Assembly (NCBI GenBank): GCA_031254955.1
Contig: JAIRTK010000410.1
Coordinates: 1 to 6,689 of the forward strand
Reading direction: 5' to 3'
Source: Opitutaceae bacterium
Lineage (GTDB): Bacteria; Verrucomicrobiota; Verrucomicrobiia; Opitutales; Opitutaceae
Length of the DNA: 6,689 nt
A program made the position numbers and the translations under genes. The notes beneath the pieces are model-generated. The model was not told where the DNA came from and did no database searches. It worked only from the letters and a program-made list of their open reading frames with translations. Below, one piece after another: positions 1 through 6,100 of this stretch (positions are counted from its first letter, which is position 1; each line of letters opens with the position of its first letter).

Positions 1-1
1 T

Positions 2-23
2 TGATTCAGTAAAAATGCCATGA
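2..23 (+). promoter_or_regulatory. Start region: in-frame stop, ATGA overlap, no clear Shine-Dalgarno
   Basis: TGA at 2-4 closes the gene's frame upstream. The bases before the ATG (A-rich, around 10-15) contain no GGAG- or AGGA-like Shine-Dalgarno sequence. The start codon overlaps a TGA at 21-23 in another frame, forming ATGA. That other frame is open from the left edge through 23, so it could be the last codons of an upstream gene translationally coupled to this one, or just a two-codon frame opened by the ATG at 15. Only 19 bases are available, so promoter elements cannot be assessed. Confidence 0.35.
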
Positions 24-145
24 AACTCCAGCCCGTCCGCCCGCGCTCTGCCGCGCGCATTTCTGCCACCCTTCACACGGGGTTTTTATCGTTCGCGTTC
101 GCGCTTGCGCTTGCGGCGCTCTTTTCCGTCTCCACGGCGCGCGCC
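20..145 (+). other. Signal peptide (residues 1-42)
   Basis: Residues 1-20 form a positively charged N-region (K2, R7, R9, R13). Residues 21-37 form a hydrophobic core rich in Phe, Ala and Leu. The motif A40-R41-A42 then fits the A-x-A rule of signal peptidase I, with Gln43 as the predicted first mature residue. The long N-region is common in large exported proteins. There is no lipobox cysteine, so it is not a lipoprotein. It directs the protein to the Sec pathway and periplasm, and it supports the ATG at 20 as the true start. Confidence 0.9.
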
Positions 146-3100
146 CAGTCCACTTGGCAGGTCACTTCCGGCCAGTGGGGCATCGGCTCGAACTGGAGCA
201 GCGGCACCGCGCCCGACATGCAGGATGCCGCCGTGCTGTTCGACAACACCGTCTTCGCCGCCAACCGCACCGTCACCGTCAACGGCGCCTACACCGCCGG
301 CTCGCTGCTGCTGCGGGGCATGGGCGGCACCACCACCACCACGTTCAACTCCGGCACGCTCAACTTCGACTCCACCGAGGCGGGCGGGGCGATTTTCCGC
401 GTGCAGGACCAAAATCACGTCACCGTCGGCTCCGCCGTCAGCCTCGGCTCCCATCTTTCCCTTATCGCCGACTTTGGCAGCGCCAGCGGCTTCTCAAACG
501 CCTTCACCATCAACGGCGCCATTCTCGGCAACGGTCACATCCTCGATGCCGTCGCCAGCAACCCCGCCTCCACCATCACCCTCGCCGGCGTCATTAGCGG
601 CGCGGGGACCCGGCTCGTCAAGTCTGGCGGCGGCGCCCTGTCCCTCACCGGCTACAACAACACCTTCGACGGCGGGCTGGAAATTTACAATGGCCGCGTC
701 AACACCGCCATTCGCGCCGGCGCCGGCAGCGGCATCGTCATCGGCGCGGAGGAAGCCGGCGCCAACAACCTCGGCGCGGGCGGCATCCTCGTCGCCAACA
801 ACGGCACCGTGCTGGCGGTCAATTCATCGGGCACCGGCCAATTTGCCGAGTTGCGCTCCGGCACGCTGGCGGTGCTGGCTGACATTTTCGGCGCGGGCCG
901 CTTTCAGCTCACCGAGGCCAGCACCGCCCACAACGGCCTCGCCTTCCGCATGACCGGCGGCGAACTCACCGGGCTGGGCGGCGTCGCCGCGGGCAGTCTG
1001 TATCTCACCGCCGCGGACTTCGACTACCACGCCGGCCTCATCACCGGCGCGCCCAACCTCGTCCTCGACACGCAGACCGCCATCAACGCGGCGAACGCCA
1101 TCACCGTCAACCTCAACGGCGCGGCCTTGGACGGCTCATTCGGCACGGTGAGCAAGCTTGGCCACAACCAACTGACGTTCAACGGCGGCGGCGTCTTCCG
1201 CGCGGAAAACCTCTTCATCACCAGCGGCAGCGGCGCGCTGAACCTGGGCGCCACGACCTTCGACCTGGCCAACGGGCTGACCCTCGGCGGCACCAACGTC
1301 GCGTTCACCAACCTGCGCACCGGCGGCACGGCGGCGGGCTGGGTCAACCTCGGCGTGGCCAATCAGCTTGGCAACTCGGCGCTGAACGCCGGCTCCGGCG
1401 CCATCGGCAACGTGTATTTGAACGGCTCCGACCAAATAGTGAACGATATTAACCTCGCCCCCGGCGCCCGCCTCGGCCTGTGGTTCAACGGCGGCGCGCC
1501 CGCGACGCTGACCGTGAACAACCTCACCGCCGACGGCGGCCCCGCCGCGCCGACCGGCGCCAACTATCTTTCCATCTATAACTGGACCGGCAACCCGGCC
1601 ACCCATCTCGGCGACGGCACCCTCGCCGCCAACGGCAACACCGTCATCGCCGGCCCCGGCGCGGACTTGGACAAAATCTGGTTTCGCGGCTACGCCCCCG
1701 GCGCGGTGGACATCGGCGGCGGCGTCCTCGCGCCGACGGACTTCCTGCACACCACTTACAGCGGTGCCGACGCCGGCAACTGGTTCGACCTCGCCAACTG
1801 GTCGGTGGATGTGCCCGACGGCGCGGGTACCGTGGTCACGATAGATTCCTCCGGCAACAAGTCCCTGCAAAACCAGACCGTCACCGTCGGTCACCTCGTG
1901 GTCAGCGGCAGCAACACCCCCGTCTTAACATCCGGCACGCTGGTCTTCGACAGTGGCGTGACCGGCGTCGCTTCCACCATCAGCGGCACGCGCGGTATTC
2001 AGATTAGTAATGCCCTGACGTTGAACAATGACTTGATTGTCGCCAACACCGGCATAACCAGTAAGGCCAATGTTTATTTGTCTGGCGCGCTCAGCGGCGG
2101 CGGCAACCTTGTTATCGGCGGTTCCAATTCCATGAGAATCTACGGGGCCATTGCCAATTACACCGGCAATATTGATCTTTCCGGCACCCTGATTTTTGGC
2201 ACTGACGGCGGAACCACCATTTCCAAGCAGTTCACCCACAGCGGCACGGTTTTTGTGCGCGACGGCGCGCGGCTGACCATTGACGAATACGACTTATTCG
2301 GCCTGCACGCTTCCGCCGCGCTCGGCAGCGCGTTGGTCATTGACGGTAATTTTGCTTTATACGGAGTCATGGTTAACTACGCCGGCGACGTGGCGCTGAC
2401 GGTCAGCCACACCATTGCCATTGGCGGCTATAGCAACGACCCCAACGCCGAGCGGAGGGCGGGTTTCAGCGGGTCAACCAATCTCGTCGGTGCCGGCGGT
2501 CTCACCGTTGCCGACGGCAACTCGGCTTTCCTGCTAAGTGACGGCAACACCTTCAGCGGCGGCCTGGTAAAAATCGGTTCCGGCGCTCTCTATACTGAGC
2601 TGCACAGCGATCTGGTCACCGGCACACTGTCAGCGGGCCACAACTACCTCGGCTTGTCGGATATAGCTATCAACAGCAACGCCAGTATTATTGTTAACAA
2701 CAACGGCTACGACGCTTATTTGCGCGGCGTGACCTCCGCCACCACCAACGGCAACTACCAGTTTATCGGCAGCGGTTCCACCATCATCAGCGGCACGATG
2801 AACTTGGCCAGTAACTCTTATGTCACCTTTAACGGTGGCGACGGCCTCATCACCGACAGCGCGGAATGGAACACCACCGCCGGCAATTCACGGATTAATT
2901 TCGATCATAACCTGACGGTGAACGCCCCGTTTCTCGGCAATGCCGTGGACCTCTACGCCAGGCCGGGCTTCGGCCAGACCTATGCGCTCACTTCCACGAT
3001 GGCGGACGGCATCGCCAACGTTGGCACGCTGACCAAGGAAAACCAAGGCACGCTGGTGCTGTCCTCCACGCTGCATTCCAGCGGTTTGAATATGTTCGGC

Positions 3101-6100
3101 GGCGTGTTCGTTCTCAACGGCAGCGAATTTATCCAGCCGCGGAGCGGCGTCGTGCCCGCCACCTCGGTGGTGATGAACGCCGGCAGTCTGTATGCCAAGG
3201 GCGGTGCCGCCGGCAGTCCGTGGTTTAACCGGTACAACAATCTCAGCATCACCGGCAATGCCGGTTTTTACCTGGAGAACCATTCCGCGCTATACTTCAA
3301 TAACCTCATCGCTTGGAGCGCGGTCAGCGGCACCAACTATTACACGCTGAACCTCGCCAACGACAGCGGCCTGTGGTCCACCGCCGGCGACCCGGCCGCT
3401 TACGACACCTACGTGTATTTCACCAGCACCACTGGCTTCGGCGGCGCCAGCGCCGTCCGGCTGAACTACGTTGCCTTTACCGGCTATGAGCGGGGCGCGG
3501 AACTGGTGCAGGTGAGCGGCAGCAACGTTTGGTTCCTTGCGCCGTCCGGGGCGCAACTCAGCGAATGGGTCGGCGCGAAGGACACGGGCGTTGACACCGA
3601 CCGCCTGTGGAGCAACGCGGCGAACTGGGTGGGCGGGGTTCCGGACGCCGCCGGTCGCGTGGCCGCTGTCCGTGACGTGGACGGACTGCTGAACGGCAAC
3701 ACCGTCATGCTGGACGCGGACGCCACCGTCGGCAAATTGTCGCTGGAAAGCGGCAACGCGCAAATCTTCACCATTGACGGCGCCAATGGCCGTGCGCTGA
3801 CGTTTGACAACAACGGCGCCCGCGCCGTGCTGGACAACAGCGGCAACCACCGCGCCACCATCAGCGCCGGTTTGCATCTGGCAAGTGACTTGGATGTCTT
3901 CACCACCACGGCGGACGCTTTGTATTTGAACGGCGCCATCAGTGGCAGCGGCGGGATTTGGTTTGGTTCCATCGGCATCCTGGGGTTTGGCGGCGCCAGC
4001 GGTGCCAGCGATTACACCGGCGGTTTTCACTTGGTCGGCAGCACCGCCACCAGCGGAGGTGGCGCGCGTCCCCACGTGATTATCGCCACCAACGGCAGTA
4101 TCTTTGGCAGCGGCAGTTACAACGGCACGGACGCGGCGGGCAGCCTCCAGCCGCTGACCGTCGGCGATGGCACGCCCAATAGATGGTACTCCATGCGGAG
4201 CGACGTGGGTGACGGAGCATATGTGATCGACGCCGCAGTGCGTATCGCCGGTAATCTGTATTTTGACAGTGCCGGTCCCTACCCCAAGTATGCCACCCTG
4301 ACCTTCCGTAGCGCCGACCCGGGGTATATCGCTTCCGGCACTTGGTCATTGCAAGGTACGAGGGGAGCTTTCGAGCTGCGCCATAATGTGATAGTGCTGG
4401 ATCAGGATCTGCAAGGCGAGACGGACAGCGCCTTGATAATCGAGAATAACGCATCGGTCAGATTTCTGGGTGACAACAGTTTCGGCGGCGGAGTTATAGT
4501 TAAAGGCAATGTCGGCATCGGCAGTGATACCGCACTTGGAACCGGCTTGGTTCAGGTAGAATCCGGCGCCCAGTTTTTTGCGTTAGGCGGCACGCGGACG
4601 ATAAGCAACGATATCCTATTCAACGCCGGTGCTTATTGGGGTGATGGTAATTTCATTTTGGCGTACAACGGCACGAGCACCATGCAGCAGTTGACCGGGT
4701 TTAGCATCGGTAACCAAGGCGAGGGCCGCGTCGTGACGGTCAACGCCGGCCATGTGCTGACCGGCCCCGGCGGCCTTCGCGTGAATGAAGGGATGCTGAT
4801 ACTACTCGGTTCCAATGCTTACACCGGCAATACCATCCTGGGGTATCGGGGGCGGCTGGCGGTCGGTGATGACCACGCGCTGGGCAGCGGGACACTGGTG
4901 TTTGATGACACAACCGTTCTTTCCTCCCATGGTGGCCCTGTCACGCTGGCCAACCCGGTGGAGTTCTATCGCCATATTGCCTATCTGGACGGCTCGGCCG
5001 GCTTGCTCACGCTTGACCCCGCCGCTGGCGCAATCATGGGCACCAGCCCCAATCTAACCATTAGGGCCACCGGCAGCGTCGGGTTCGGGTCGAATCTTGC
5101 CATCAGCGGCACGGTCAACGTCACCAAGGAAGGCGCCGGGACGCTGATCCTTGCCAGCGGCAGCAGCGATTACTCCGGCACGACCACGCTCACGCAAGGC
5201 ACGCTGCGGGTGAACGCGGGCGGGGACATCACGCTGGGTCGCGCCGCCGCCGGTGAGAATTATCTCGGCACCGGCGGCGTGCGGGCGAACGGCACGGTGC
5301 GGCTGGAACTGGTGACCGGTGACGGGAACGCGGTGCATCTGGGCGGCAATCTGGACTTGAACGGCTACTATGACAACCAAACCGGCGAACTGCGGATCAC
5401 CGACGCGGCGGACGTGGTGAGCGGGACCAACATCAAAGTTTACCTCGACCCGGTGGTCAGCGCCACCCTCGGCGGCAACACCTTCGGCCACCTGCGCGCG
5501 CCCGGCGACATCATCAAAACCGGCACCGGCACGCTGACCTGGACGGGCGGCAACATCGTCACCGGCGCCGGCAAAAGTTTCATCATGGAGGAAGGGGTGT
5601 TGAACTGGAGCAACAACCTCGCGCAACTGACCGCCGGCGGGCTGGAGGTGCAATCCGGCACGGTGAACATCGGCGCGACCATGACGCAGAACGGCATCCA
5701 GCGCATCACGCTGGGCGACGGCGCGGTGCTCAATCTGGCGGGCCACACCTTCACGGGGACGAACATCATCCTCGCGCTCGCGGGCAGCGCGACCATCGAC
5801 CTGGGCGACACCGGGCGGCTGACGCTGGGCGGCATCGACGGCGGGGCGTGGAACGGCTCGCTGGCGGTGGCGGGCTGGGCCGGCGACCCGGCCAGCGGCA
5901 ACGGGACGACGCAGGTGCGCTTCACGCAGGACGTGCTCGCGGCGCTGACGCCGGCGCAACTGGCGGCGGTGCGGTTTTTCTCCAACACCCCCGGCCTCGG
6001 CTACGCGGCGGGCTCGCGCCTGGCGCGCAACGCGGCGGGCTTCTACGAACTGCTGCCGATGGGCGTGACGACGGAATGGCTGGGCGGCGGCGTGGGCGAC

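Noticed and set aside
305..343. Trinucleotide tracts (CTG x3, then ACC x4) as a phase-variation switch
   Set aside because: The tracts are short and have three-base periods, so slippage would add or remove whole codons and not switch expression.
154..597. His/Arg-rich plus-strand frame resembling a metal-binding protein
   Set aside because: The histidines come from off-frame reading of CACC runs; the true frame gives Thr, Gly and Asn of unit 1.
105..953. 282-residue plus-strand frame rich in Pro, Ser and Ala
   Set aside because: It overlaps the signal peptide and unit 1 in another frame, and its composition is what an off-frame reading of GGC/GCC/ACC codons produces.
2750..2900. Gly-Asp rich stretch as an RTX calcium-binding repeat
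   Set aside because: No tandem G-G-x-G-x-D nonapeptides are present; the glycines fit ordinary PATR turns.
3290..4075. 261-residue minus-strand open frame, and a similar 252-residue one at 1136-1894
   Set aside because: Both are low-complexity Ala/Gly/Val-rich shadows opposite conserved opening modules; no signal peptide, motif or own start signal supports them.
6005..6064. PEP-CTERM sorting signal at the ELLP segment
   Set aside because: No Pro-Glu-Pro, hydrophobic helix or basic tail follows, and the frame continues into another unit.
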